DNA of 7,674 bases from Endomicrobium sp. (GTDB lineage: Bacteria; Elusimicrobiota; Endomicrobiia; Endomicrobiales; Endomicrobiaceae). Location of the stretch: the NCBI GenBank assembly GCA_031273885.1, contig JAISRA010000082.1, forward strand, positions 1-7,674. The letters are read 5' to 3'. The notes beneath the pieces were generated by a model that saw only the letters and a list, made by a program, of their open reading frames with translations, was not told the origin of the DNA and did no database searches. Below are positions 1 through 6,710 of the stretch, piece after piece (position 1 is the first letter of the stretch; the number at the start of each line of letters is the position of its first letter). The position numbers were made by a program, and so were the translations under genes.

Positions 1-1042
1 CAAACGAAGCTAAAACAGCATTTACAGGTATTTTATTTTTATTGATTTTTGTCAAAAATTTAGGAGCTTGTTTATTCAAAGCCAGATTATAAAGCATTCT
101 ACCATTACTAAACATTCCGCTGTTGCATGCAGAAATCGAAGCCGTAATTATTACAAAATTTATTATCGCAGCTGCCTGTTTAATTCCAAGCCCCACAAAC
201 GTTGAAACAAAAGGACTTTCCTCAACTCCATCACCTTTTGAGATATTTATCCATGGATAAATACACATAATCACAAAAAGCGTACCAATATAAAATAACG
301 AAATCAACAGCAAAACTTTATTAATTGAAGATGGGATAGTTTTATCAGGATTCTTTACCTCACCTGCTGTTATACCGATAAATTCAACACCGATAAAAGC
401 AAACATTGCCATGACCAAAGCTCCAAAAACACCCGAAATTCCAAACGGGAAAAAACCGCCTTTAAGAGCATACAAATTTGATATGCCCACAGCATGCCCG
501 TTATTTCCAAAGCCAAAAAATATTATAGATATACCAGCAATTAGTATACCTACAATAGTAGCAACTTTTATTATAGAAAACCAAAATTCAAATTCGCCAA
601 ACATCTTTACACTTAAAAGATTCATCAACAATATGCATATCAAAGAGGCCAATGCCATTATCCATTGAGGAAGTTCAGGCCACCAAAAACTACAATATAT
701 CCCTATAGCCGTAACTTCTGCCATACAGGTTATAACCCACATAAGCCAGTATGACCAACCTATCATAAACCCGGCACAGGGATTTATAAATTTATGTGCA
801 TAAGCGCTGAAAGATCCAGACACAGGATTCTCAACAGCAACTTCTCCTAAAGCACGCATAATCAAATACATAAAAATACTTCCAAAAATATAAGATACTA
901 GCAAAGACGGTCCTGCTGAAGCAATCGCATTTCCTGAAGCAAGAAATATACCGATACCTATCGCACCGCCTATAGCTATTAAATTAATGTGCCTCTCACT
1001 TAATCCTCTTTGCAAATGTTCATCATCGTTTGCTTGTTTCAT
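1..1042 (-). CDS. Amino-acid permease, APC superfamily, ProY/CycA-like (3' end outside window)
   Basis: This is an inner-membrane amino-acid/proton symporter of the APC superfamily. The 347 visible residues are the N-terminal part; the C-terminus lies beyond the left edge. The short cytoplasmic N-terminus is followed by GLSERHINLIAIGGAIGIGIF (residues 13-33), the TM1 signature of the family, with Ile where Thr or Ser is usual after the second Gly. Eight hydrophobic segments can be placed near residues 20-42, 46-66, 89-117, 125-145, 152-178, 203-226, 243-264 and 282-306, of the usual twelve. The family motif EVKNPDKTIP is at 228-237. The wording (MRALGE, VKMFGEFEFWFS, GITAGEVKNP) is closest in memory to proline-specific ProY and next to CycA, but the substrate cannot be fixed from sequence. 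The ATG at 1042 has GAGGGG four bases upstream. It follows the carA pseudogene on the same strand after a 268-base spacer containing its own promoter-like element, so it is probably transcribed independently. Confidence 0.93.
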   Translation of the reverse strand, partial: MKQANDDEHLQRGLSERHINLIAIGGAIGIGIFLASGNAIASAGPSLLVSYIFGSIFMYLIMRALGEVAVENPVSGSFSAYAHKFINPCAGFMIGWSYWLMWVITCMAEVTAIGIYCSFWWPELPQWIMALASLICILLMNLLSVKMFGEFEFWFSIIKVATIVGILIAGISIIFFGFGNNGHAVGISNLYALKGGFFPFGISGVFGALVMAMFAFIGVEFIGITAGEVKNPDKTIPSSINKVLLLISLFYIGTLFVIMCIYPWINISKGDGVEESPFVSTFVGLGIKQAAAIINFVIITASISACNSGMFSNGRMLYNLALNKQAPKFLTKINKNKIPVNAVLASF

Positions 1043-1310
1043 CTTACCCCTCACTTTTTAAATTATTAATCATCATCTTCTTTTATAATTTTTATCGGTT
1101 TTTTCACTCCTTTTGAAATTTAAATAATGCCCATCACATACCGCCCGAAAAACTGCTGAATGTCTTTATACTGCCGAACCAATTTTCATCCGAGATTGCT
1201 TTTAAAATATCTCGCTCAAAAAACACATATCTGCACTCTTAATATGTAACTCTTACAAATACAAAAACAAGAACTGCTATTAAAAGTTGTTTAAAAACTG
1301 AATATTAATG
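1043..1310 (-). other. Spacer between carA and the permease
   Basis: No convincing gene is present. In the transcribed direction it holds the 36-base element at 1235-1270, an inverted repeat CGAGAT/ATCTCG separated by 12 bases shortly after it, and the permease ribosome-binding site at 1047-1052. If transcription starts just after the 36-base element, the permease mRNA has a leader of about 190 bases. I see no recognisable riboswitch or T-box motif, and no strong terminator behind carA. Confidence 0.6.
1235..1270 (-). promoter_or_regulatory. Permease copy of a 36-base shared upstream element (promoter/operator candidate)
   Basis: Read on the minus strand it begins TTGTTTTT, contains the palindrome TGTAA-GAG-TTACA and ends CATATTAAGAGT. 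A closely similar 36-base sequence lies upstream of carA (2772-2807): 29 of 36 positions agree without gaps, and only three substitutions remain if a one-base shift inside the palindrome is allowed. TTGTTT followed 18 bases later by CATATT could be a weak -35/-10 pair, so the element may be promoter and operator together. The protein that would bind it is unknown. Confidence 0.5.
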
Positions 1311-2474
1311 TTAAATATTATTTTCTTTCATTGTTTTTACCAAATCTACAAACTTATCCATTATCCACGACGTATCATTTGGACCACTTGACGCTTCCGG
1401 ATGGAACTGCACAGATATATATGGTTTTGTCTTATGTTTTAATCCTTCTACAGAATCATCATTCGCATTTTCAAACCACAAATCCCAGTCAGATTGTATC
1501 GAACTTTTTTCAACGGCATATCTATGATTTTGACTCGACATATATGCCTTTCTTTCAGGAAGCGAAAAAACAGGCTGATTATGACTTCTATGTCCGTGAT
1601 TAAGTCTTTTTGTTTTTGCTCCAGATGCAAGAGATAAAAGCTGATGTCCAAAACATATCCCTAAAATAGGTTTATTTGAGCCCTAAACATCTTTTTTTAT
1701 TCTATCAACTAAATCTCCTGTATTTTTCGGATCACCGGGCCCATTACTTATAACCCAACCATCGCATTTTACCTTAGAAAAATCTATATCATAAGGCAAA
1801 ACTTCAACTTCACATTCTCTCTCAATAAGCATTCTTATAATATTCCATTTTGTTCCGCAGTCAATAACCGCAACTTTTTTAGAACCACAGCACATTGTTA
1901 TTTTTTCTTTAGTTGATACTTACGGCATTAAGTTATATTTTGACGGATCAACACATTCATCATCTTTAAAATTTTTTAAAAATTCAAATTTATTTTTATT
2001 CTGAAAAATTGCCCCTTCAGGAACAATTCTGCCCCAAAGATTTCCGCTTTCTCTTATCATCTGCACTAAATATCTTGTATCTATTCCAGCAATCCCTGAC
2101 ACATCCTGATTTTTCATCCAACTTTCAAGAGAAATTCCACCATCATGGTGATGACAACCATCATAAATATCAGAAACTATAATGCCTTGTGTTTTTATCG
2201 ATGCACTTTCATGTCCTTTAGACATAAAAAGATCTCCATTTTTAGGCATAGGTATTCCATAATTACCTATAAGGCAAAAACTAAAAACAAGAATTTGCCC
2301 CAAATATGAAGGATCAGTCATGGCTTCGCTGTAGCCGAGCATACCGGTGTTAAAAACCATCTCACCATTGACAATTACATCAGCACCGATAGCCCTACCT
2401 TCGAGTCTTACACCATTTGAGAGTTCAAGTCTAGCCTTCTTGTATTTTTTAAAATTCTTTTTCTCTTTTACCAC
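1311..2474 (-). pseudogene. carA: Carbamoyl-phosphate synthase small (glutaminase) subunit, two in-frame stops
   Basis: CarA hydrolyses glutamine and passes ammonia to CarB for carbamoyl phosphate, the precursor of arginine and pyrimidines. The gene reads in one frame for 388 codons, near the family length, but codon 185 is TAA (1920-1922) and codon 264 is TAG (1683-1685); there are no frameshifts. The N-terminal domain is clear (LELSNGVRLEGRAIGA, TGMLGYSEAMTDPSYLGQI, GIAGIDTR). The GATase domain keeps NGPGDP (244-249), GICFGHQ with nucleophile Cys274, and FHPEA with His358/Glu360. The first stop falls in the linker between the domains. The second lies ten codons before the catalytic Cys. Some usually conserved positions have drifted: HRSHNQPV for HRGxNHPV, SQNHRYAV for SQNHGxAV and FSFCLIGNYG for a Pro before LIGN. 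I chose GTG 2474 as start because AGAGGG lies seven bases upstream; GTG 2510 is possible. Neighbouring genes have no internal stops, so a changed genetic code is unlikely. Sequencing error or readthrough cannot be excluded. Confidence 0.9.
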
Positions 2475-2515
2475 TTTATAACCCTCTACATAGTTACTCA
2501 AAACTAACACAACTA

Positions 2516-2577
2516 ATTATACTCACTAAGTTTTATCTAAGGAAGTTTGTTTTATATCCATCTTCATTATACTTAGT
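2516..2577 (-). promoter_or_regulatory. Tandem TATAAT boxes close to carA
   Basis: On the minus strand AGTATAAT occurs twice, with perfect -10 hexamers at 2566-2571 and 2516-2521. The nearer one would start RNA near 2509, about 35 bases before the carA GTG, a normal leader length. Its -35 region (TTCCTT at 17 bases) is poor. A perfect inverted repeat ACTAAGT/ACTTAGT has one arm (2525-2531) just upstream of the nearer -10 and the other (2571-2577) at the distal box. This is suggestive only, because TATAAT is frequent by chance in such AT-rich DNA. Confidence 0.3.
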
Positions 2578-2771
2578 AGACTCACTTTATCCTTCAAGTT
2601 GGTGAAGATCCGCCCTGCAAACTGCAAAATAAACGAAAGCAACTATAATTACTCAATATTATTCGAAATATCATTGACATCCCTACATAAAACTATATGC
2701 TGAGCCTGTTTTTTACAATCTTTAATTTCACTAAATATTACACGTTATAAGAAAAGACAATTACGGTTAAA

Positions 2772-2814
2772 ACTCTCTATATGTAACTTTACAAAATAAA
2801 AAAACAATTGACAA
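2772..2814 (-). promoter_or_regulatory. carA copy of the 36-base shared element with overlapping sigma-70 promoter
   Basis: The element at 2772-2807 begins TTGTTTTT on the minus strand and contains the palindrome TGTAA-AG-TTACA followed by CATATAGAGAGT. It matches the copy ahead of the permease (1235-1270) at 29 of 36 positions. Overlapping it is TTGTCA (2809-2814), 17 bases, then TAAAGT (2786-2791): five of six and four of six matches to the sigma-70 hexamers. The palindrome would sit on this -10 region, where a repressor could block transcription. Confidence 0.5.
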
Positions 2815-2915
2815 ATAACATACACACACACTTAAACTCACTACTCCTGTAAAAGTCCATAGTAGTTAAACAAATAGAATATTATTTAAAAAATATGTTT
2901 TTAATTTAACTCTTC

Positions 2916-3653
2916 TTAATAAGTACAGTACATGCTAGCATAAGGACTCATATTAACTGCTATATATTTTGAAAAGGATTCTATTTCCAAATGTTTTAAA
3001 TTTTTCTTAAAAATCTTCGAATAAAAATTAATATGCTCATTGAGAAATGAAATGTCTTTGTCATTAAGAGCAACTTTTACGGCCTCTTTCCCAAATTTAA
3101 ATTTGTCAGGATTACCATTTATATAAATAGCGACACCGTGCATACCAGTTCCGCATAATTTACCAATTACTGATTTGCCTTTTACAAGATTTAAACCAAG
3201 AAGAATTATCGCTCCACCTGCCATATATTCACCCAAAAATTCACCGGCATTACCACCCACTATGATAACCGGCTTCATTTTTTTATATTCTTTCATATGA
3301 ATACCTACTCTATAGCCTACATTTTCTTCAACATAAATTTCGCCGCCTCTCATAGCATATCCTAAAGTGTCTCCGCAATTACCATGGACGATTATTCTGC
3401 CATAATTCATTGTATTACCAACGGTATCCTGACTATTACCAAATATTTCAAGTTCTGCTCCATTCATATACGCCGCCATATCATTTCCGGGAGTGCCATA
3501 AATTTTCAGTTTAACTTTTTCAGGAAGACCTCTGCCTATGTACCTTTGCCCAAAAACATTCTTTAACACAATGGTTTTATCTGTCTTAATTGTATTGTCT
3601 ATCAAGCTATTTAAATCTCGATAATAAATACTTAAGGCATCTATAATTTCCAT
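2916..3653 (-). CDS. Glutamate synthase GXGXG (GltB C-terminal domain-like) subunit
   Basis: This 245-residue protein corresponds to the right-handed beta-helix domain at the C-terminus of bacterial GltB, here a separate gene as in archaeal-type glutamate synthases. The domain is structural: in the fused enzyme it packs between the amidotransferase and synthase domains. Repeating units of the form G-N-x-x-D-x-x-G-x-x-M-x-x-G are visible: GTPGNDMAAYMNGAELEIFG (53-72), then units starting near residues 72, 91 and 133, and a shorter one at 167-180. The N-terminus (IIDALSIYYRDLNSLI) is the usual lead-in. The ATG at 3653 has AAAGGA eight bases upstream. Unlike the two partner genes, which overlap each other, it stands 274 bases downstream of the synthase gene and may have its own promoter. 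The length is normal and nothing looks degraded. Confidence 0.9.
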   Translation of the reverse strand: MEIIDALSIYYRDLNSLIDNTIKTDKTIVLKNVFGQRYIGRGLPEKVKLKIYGTPGNDMAAYMNGAELEIFGNSQDTVGNTMNYGRIIVHGNCGDTLGYAMRGGEIYVEENVGYRVGIHMKEYKKMKPVIIVGGNAGEFLGEYMAGGAIILLGLNLVKGKSVIGKLCGTGMHGVAIYINGNPDKFKFGKEAVKVALNDKDISFLNEHINFYSKIFKKNLKHLEIESFSKYIAVNMSPYASMYCTY

Positions 3654-3734
3654 ACACTCAATCCTTTCTTATTCAAATTTAATACTTTTCTGCTACACTC
3701 TTTCGGACAAACATTAAAACTAACATCTTTTAAT

Positions 3735-3743
3735 ATTATATCA
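3735..3743 (-). promoter_or_regulatory. Extended -10 promoter for the GXGXG subunit gene
   Basis: On the minus strand TGATATAAT combines a perfect TATAAT (3735-3740) with the TG extended -10 motif (3741-3743), which can compensate for the poor -35 region here. RNA would start near 3728, giving a leader of about 75 bases to the ATG at 3653. It could let the third glt subunit be made independently of the first two. Confidence 0.45.
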
Positions 3744-3780
3744 TATTTTAAGAGGAGAAATTTTTATTTTATGAGTATTA

Positions 3781-3824
3781 TACAATTCCTGCTATGTAGT
3801 TCTTCTACATACTTACTAATTGTA
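3781..3824. repeat. Two-part inverted repeat (hairpin) in the glt spacer
   Basis: An outer stem TACAATT (3781-3787) pairs with AATTGTA (3818-3824). An inner stem TATGTAG (3793-3799) pairs with CTACATA (3805-3811) around a five-base loop, with a small internal loop of 5 and 6 bases between the stems. No T-run follows directly, so it is not a typical terminator. It might be an RNA processing or stability element, or chance in AT-rich sequence. Confidence 0.35.
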
Positions 3825-3927
3825 CAATAAATTAAATTCCAAACAAGCTACAGCCTATTGAATTGAATCGTACTATATAAAAAAAACAGAATCTTCAACG
3901 CAAAAACTCAAAAAAAATAAAGCATTC

Positions 3928-5433
3928 TTATTCTCCAGCATATTTTATGCCAAGAATATCTAATTCTTTCTCATTCAAATCAATCCCTCTAAGCATAAGC
4001 CTATTACCCCGCAAACTGTCGATGGCATTAATTCCCATCCCGCCTAGCATTTCCTGAATTTCATAGCTCCATCCATATATTAAATTTATAAGTCTTTTGT
4101 ACATGACGTCAGGATCAAGTCTTTTTACAAGCTCAGAATCCTGAGTTGCTATACCCCAGTTACATTTTCCAGTTGAACATGAATGACACATATGACAACC
4201 CATAGCTATAACAGCAGCTGAACCTATATAAACAGCCTCTGCCCCTAATGCGATAGCTTTAACTATATCTGCACTGTTGCGAATACTTCCGGAAACAAGG
4301 AGTGAAACTTGATTTCTTATTCCTTCTTCTCTTAATCTTTGATCTATGACAGATAAAGCAAATTCTATAGGGATTCCAACATTGTCTCTTACTCTTGTAG
4401 GAGCAGCACCTGTTCCTCCTCTAAAACCGTCAACAACAATAGCATCAGCGCCAGCTCTTACTATACCTGAAGCTATAGCAGCAGCATTATGAACAGCTGC
4501 AATTTTAACAAAAATAGGCTTTTGATAATCTGTAACTTCTTTTAACGAAAATATAAGCTGTCTTAAATCTTCTATAGAGTAAATATCATGATGAGGGGCT
4601 GGAGAAATTGCATCTGAACCTATAGGGATCATTCTTGTAGCAGAAACATCTTTGCCAACCTTTCTGCCAGGCAAATGTCCACCAATACCCGGCTTGGCAC
4701 CTTGTCCGATTTTAATTTCAATGGCGGCACCGGCATTTAAATATTCCTTATGAACACCAAATCGTCCTGACGCTACCTGAACGATTGTATTTTTACCATA
4801 CTCATAAAAATCTTTGTTTAAACCACCTTCACCTGTGTTATAACAAATTCCAAGTTCAGTAGCAGCTTTAGCAAGAGCTTTGTGTGCATTTCTCGAAATT
4901 GAACCGTAACTCATTGCAGAAAAAATTATAGGTACTCTTAGTTTAATCTGAGGAGGCATCTTTGTTAGAAGTTTGCCTTTAGCATCAAAATCAAGTTTAT
5001 TGGGCTTTCTTCCTATAATAACTTTTGTTTCCATAGGCTCGCGCAGAGGATCTATTGACGGATTTGTAACTTGACTCGCATTAAGCAACAGCTTATCCCA
5101 GTAAATCGGGAAAGGCTTGGGAGTTCCCATACTTGAAAGCAAAACTCCACCTGTTTGCGCCTGTCTATAAATTTCTTTTATAGCAGCACTTGTCCAGTTT
5201 GCATTTTCCCTGAATTCAAGAGGATATTTTTTTATTATCAAAGCTTTTACAGGACATAGAGAAACGCATCTATGGCAATTAACGCAGTTAATATCATCAG
5301 AATTTACAACGTTATCTTTTACATTATATAAATGCACATTGTTAGCACACTCTCGTTCACATATATGACATTTAATACATTTATTTTTATTTCTTATTAC
5401 TTCAAATGCAGGACTACTAAAATCTAAACTCAT
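3928..5433 (-). CDS. gltB: Glutamate synthase central/FMN subunit with N-terminal 2x[4Fe-4S] ferredoxin domain
   Basis: This 501-residue subunit makes glutamate from 2-oxoglutarate and ammonia on FMN. Ferredoxin-type Cys sets are at 19/22/25/29 and 50/53/56/60, each CxxCxxCxxxC, enough for two [4Fe-4S] clusters. The synthase TIM barrel spans roughly 75-480: FSAMSYGSIS (171-180), GEGG (201-204), GQGAKPGIGGHLPG (243-256), DGFRGGTGAAP (335-345), LLVSGSIR (378-385) and GAEAVYIGSAAVIAMGC (397-413). The [3Fe-4S] cysteines are at 413, 419 and 424 (C-x5-C-x4-C), followed by GIATQD. I start at ATG 5433 rather than an upstream in-frame ATG at 5487: it overlaps the amidotransferase stop (ATGA) and follows a GGCGGA purine-rich site, and the 18 extra residues would be basic and unlike the family. 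The overlap implies translational coupling. With its own ferredoxin domain and no gltD beside it, electrons may come from ferredoxin or a distant reductase (inference). The symbol follows the homologous domain of bacterial GltB. Confidence 0.95.
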   Translation of the reverse strand: MSLDFSSPAFEVIRNKNKCIKCHICERECANNVHLYNVKDNVVNSDDINCVNCHRCVSLCPVKALIIKKYPLEFRENANWTSAAIKEIYRQAQTGGVLLSSMGTPKPFPIYWDKLLLNASQVTNPSIDPLREPMETKVIIGRKPNKLDFDAKGKLLTKMPPQIKLRVPIIFSAMSYGSISRNAHKALAKAATELGICYNTGEGGLNKDFYEYGKNTIVQVASGRFGVHKEYLNAGAAIEIKIGQGAKPGIGGHLPGRKVGKDVSATRMIPIGSDAISPAPHHDIYSIEDLRQLIFSLKEVTDYQKPIFVKIAAVHNAAAIASGIVRAGADAIVVDGFRGGTGAAPTRVRDNVGIPIEFALSVIDQRLREEGIRNQVSLLVSGSIRNSADIVKAIALGAEAVYIGSAAVIAMGCHMCHSCSTGKCNWGIATQDSELVKRLDPDVMYKRLINLIYGWSYEIQEMLGGMGINAIDSLRGNRLMLRGIDLNEKELDILGIKYAGE

Positions 5434-6521
5434 TTTTGTCCGCCTTCTAATAAAGCAATAACTGCTTCTCCTCCTTTTGGAGACCATATTCTATCCGGAT
5501 TATCACATATTATTCTTATTGCGCTTTCTTCGCTTGCAACATAAGTTCTATCGCCTCTTTCGGCAGCAACTAAAGAACGAAGTTTTATTCTGTCATTCAA
5601 AGCTATCATACCTTTTTCATATCCTAAAATTATAGAGAAAGGTCCATTAATCAACGCACTTGCATAGACTGATCTCATACTTTCTAACTCATTTTGAAGT
5701 TCTTTATTCTCTCTCTCAATATCATCCCAAAAAGGAGCTGCAACTATTTTTATTGCTTTTTCCATTGGAATATTATGCTTTCTTACAAGCATGTCAAACA
5801 AATATGTTATTACTTCGGTATCAGTTTGAAGAGTACATTTATATCCATACATTTCTACAAACCTTCTATTAGCATCATAAGACGATATTTCACCGTTGTG
5901 TACCACAGACCAATTCAACATTGTAAAAGGATGAGCACCGCCCCACCACCCAGGAGTATTTGTCGGAAATCTTCCATGAGCTGTCCACATGTAAGCCTCA
6001 TATGTATCCAGCATAAAAAATTCACCGATGTCCTCAGGGTATCCAACACCTTTAAACGTTCCCATATTTTTACCACTGGAAAAAACGTATGCACCCTTAT
6101 ACTCTTTGTTTATTGTGATCACACATCTTGAAGTAAATTCTGCCTCATCTACAAAATCTTCTTTTACTACATGAGTCCTAGGTTGAACAAAATAACACCA
6201 TATTAATGGTTTATTTGTAATGCCTTTAACAGGCCTTGTAGGAAGATTGCCTGCACTTTCAATATCGAAATTTTTAGTAATAAAATCTTCTGTTTGCGTT
6301 TTAACTTTTAAATTGTCGTAAAATACATGAAGTGCATAAAAATTTTTGTATTGTGGGTAAATACCGTAAGCAGCAAAACCACCACCCAATCCGTTTGAAC
6401 GATCACGCATCAAAGCAATAGACTTAATAATCTCTTCACCACTGAACCTTCTGCCTTTTTTGTCTATAATTCCGCTTATTGCACATCCGGACGGAATCCT
6501 TATTTCACCTTCTTTCAACAT
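5430..6521 (-). CDS. Stand-alone class II glutamine amidotransferase subunit of glutamate synthase (GltB N-terminal domain-like)
   Basis: This 363-residue protein matches the glutaminase domain that begins fused GltB; it would release ammonia from glutamine for the synthase subunit encoded next. Class II Ntn-hydrolase motifs are visible: IPSGCAISGI with candidate nucleophile Cys13, HGRFPTNTPG (182-191), VVHNGE (207-211, the oxyanion-hole Asn/Gly) and TDTEV (233-237). The stretch MRDRSNGLGGGFAAYGIYP (38-56) is typical of the separate archaeal-type subunits. Cys13 is not directly after Met1, so activity would need removal of a 12-residue leader, as in glutamate synthases and some PurF proteins. 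The ATG at 6521 has GGAGG six bases upstream, the strongest ribosome-binding site in the window. The stop TGA overlaps the next ATG. Two promoter candidates lie about 50 to 110 bases upstream. The frame is intact and of normal length. Confidence 0.93.
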   Translation of the reverse strand: MLKEGEIRIPSGCAISGIIDKKGRRFSGEEIIKSIALMRDRSNGLGGGFAAYGIYPQYKNFYALHVFYDNLKVKTQTEDFITKNFDIESAGNLPTRPVKGITNKPLIWCYFVQPRTHVVKEDFVDEAEFTSRCVITINKEYKGAYVFSSGKNMGTFKGVGYPEDIGEFFMLDTYEAYMWTAHGRFPTNTPGWWGGAHPFTMLNWSVVHNGEISSYDANRRFVEMYGYKCTLQTDTEVITYLFDMLVRKHNIPMEKAIKIVAAPFWDDIERENKELQNELESMRSVYASALINGPFSIILGYEKGMIALNDRIKLRSLVAAERGDRTYVASEESAIRIICDNPDRIWSPKGGEAVIALLEGGQK

Positions 6522-6572
6522 TTAATTCCTCCGCATAAACAAAAAATCTGAGCTCTGGATACACTTTTTCGG

Positions 6573-6629
6573 AGTTTACAGAAAATACCTTAAAAAGTCA
6601 AATATTTTTTTTGACTGAAACTGTGTCAA
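6573..6629 (-). promoter_or_regulatory. Two overlapping sigma-70 promoters for the glt cluster, with inverted repeat
   Basis: Proximal promoter: TTGACT (6596-6601), 17 bases, TAAACT (6573-6578), start near 6566, leader about 45 bases. Distal promoter: a perfect -35 TTGACA (6624-6629), 17 bases, AATATT (6601-6606). A perfect seven-base inverted repeat AGTCAAA/TTTGACT (6596-6602 and 6610-6616) covers the proximal -35 and the distal -10, a good position for a regulator that switches between them. The regulator is unknown; I see no exact match to the GlnR/TnrA, NtrC or NtcA consensus. Confidence 0.55.
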
Positions 6630-6710
6630 GGCAATCTAGGGTAAATGCTTTTATCGCCTTAATATAACGCAAAACAAACTAATTAAAATTAAATTCTGCA
6701 ATTTATATAT

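Larger units (their letters stand above)
2475..2915 (-). other. Long spacer between the glt genes and carA
   Basis: I see no gene or tRNA in these 441 bases. In the transcribed direction it holds, in order: a weak inverted repeat ACTACT/AGTAGT (2840-2845 and 2861-2866), a short (AC)n run near 2821-2831, the 36-base element with promoter candidates (2772-2814), two TATAAT boxes (2566-2571 and 2516-2521), and a seven-base inverted repeat ACTAAGT/ACTTAGT (2525-2531 and 2571-2577). If transcription starts near 2780, carA had a leader of about 300 bases. No PyrR-site, T-box or riboswitch consensus is recognisable. Confidence 0.55.
3654..3927 (-). other. Non-coding spacer inside the glt cluster
   Basis: These 274 bases separate the synthase and GXGXG genes. 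They contain T-runs after the synthase stop without a good GC-rich stem, a two-part hairpin at 3781-3824, and an extended -10 promoter at 3735-3743. No gene is credible. A 19-codon plus-strand frame at 3771-3830 has a purine-rich site but 13 bases of spacing. Confidence 0.55.

Noticed and set aside
411..668. 85-codon plus-strand frame
   Set aside because: It lies wholly antisense to the permease, whose membrane segments and family motifs are clear in the other strand; its protein resembles nothing known.
1044..1076. 10-codon minus-strand leader frame ending one base before the permease ATG
   Set aside because: Coupling is possible, but there is no clear ribosome-binding site and such short frames arise easily by chance.
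1066..1107. 13-codon minus-strand frame starting GTG ahead of the permease
   Set aside because: Its AAAGGAG site overlaps the start codon, leaving no spacing for translation, and the product is too short to judge.
1331..1603. 90-codon plus-strand frame opposite carA
   Set aside because: It is antisense to recognisable CarA sequence and has no ribosome-binding site or family likeness.
1448..1651. 67-codon minus-strand frame within carA
   Set aside because: It is in a different frame from the CarA motifs, which continue through this stretch in the main frame.
1683..1895. carA working as separately translated domain proteins
   Set aside because: The ATG at 1895 begins the amidotransferase domain but has only a weak purine run upstream, and the TAG at 1683 would cut that product off before its catalytic Cys.
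1311..2474. Reassigned stop codons (alternative genetic code)
   Set aside because: TAA and TAG are both involved, TAA also ends glyS and two glt genes, and no other gene in the window has an internal stop.
2590..2640. Possible tRNA or T-box leader ahead of carA
   Set aside because: No cloverleaf, GTTCRA T-loop or T-box antiterminator sequence could be assembled.
5694..6131. 145-codon plus-strand frame
   Set aside because: It is antisense to the amidotransferase gene, whose catalytic motifs occupy the same bases.
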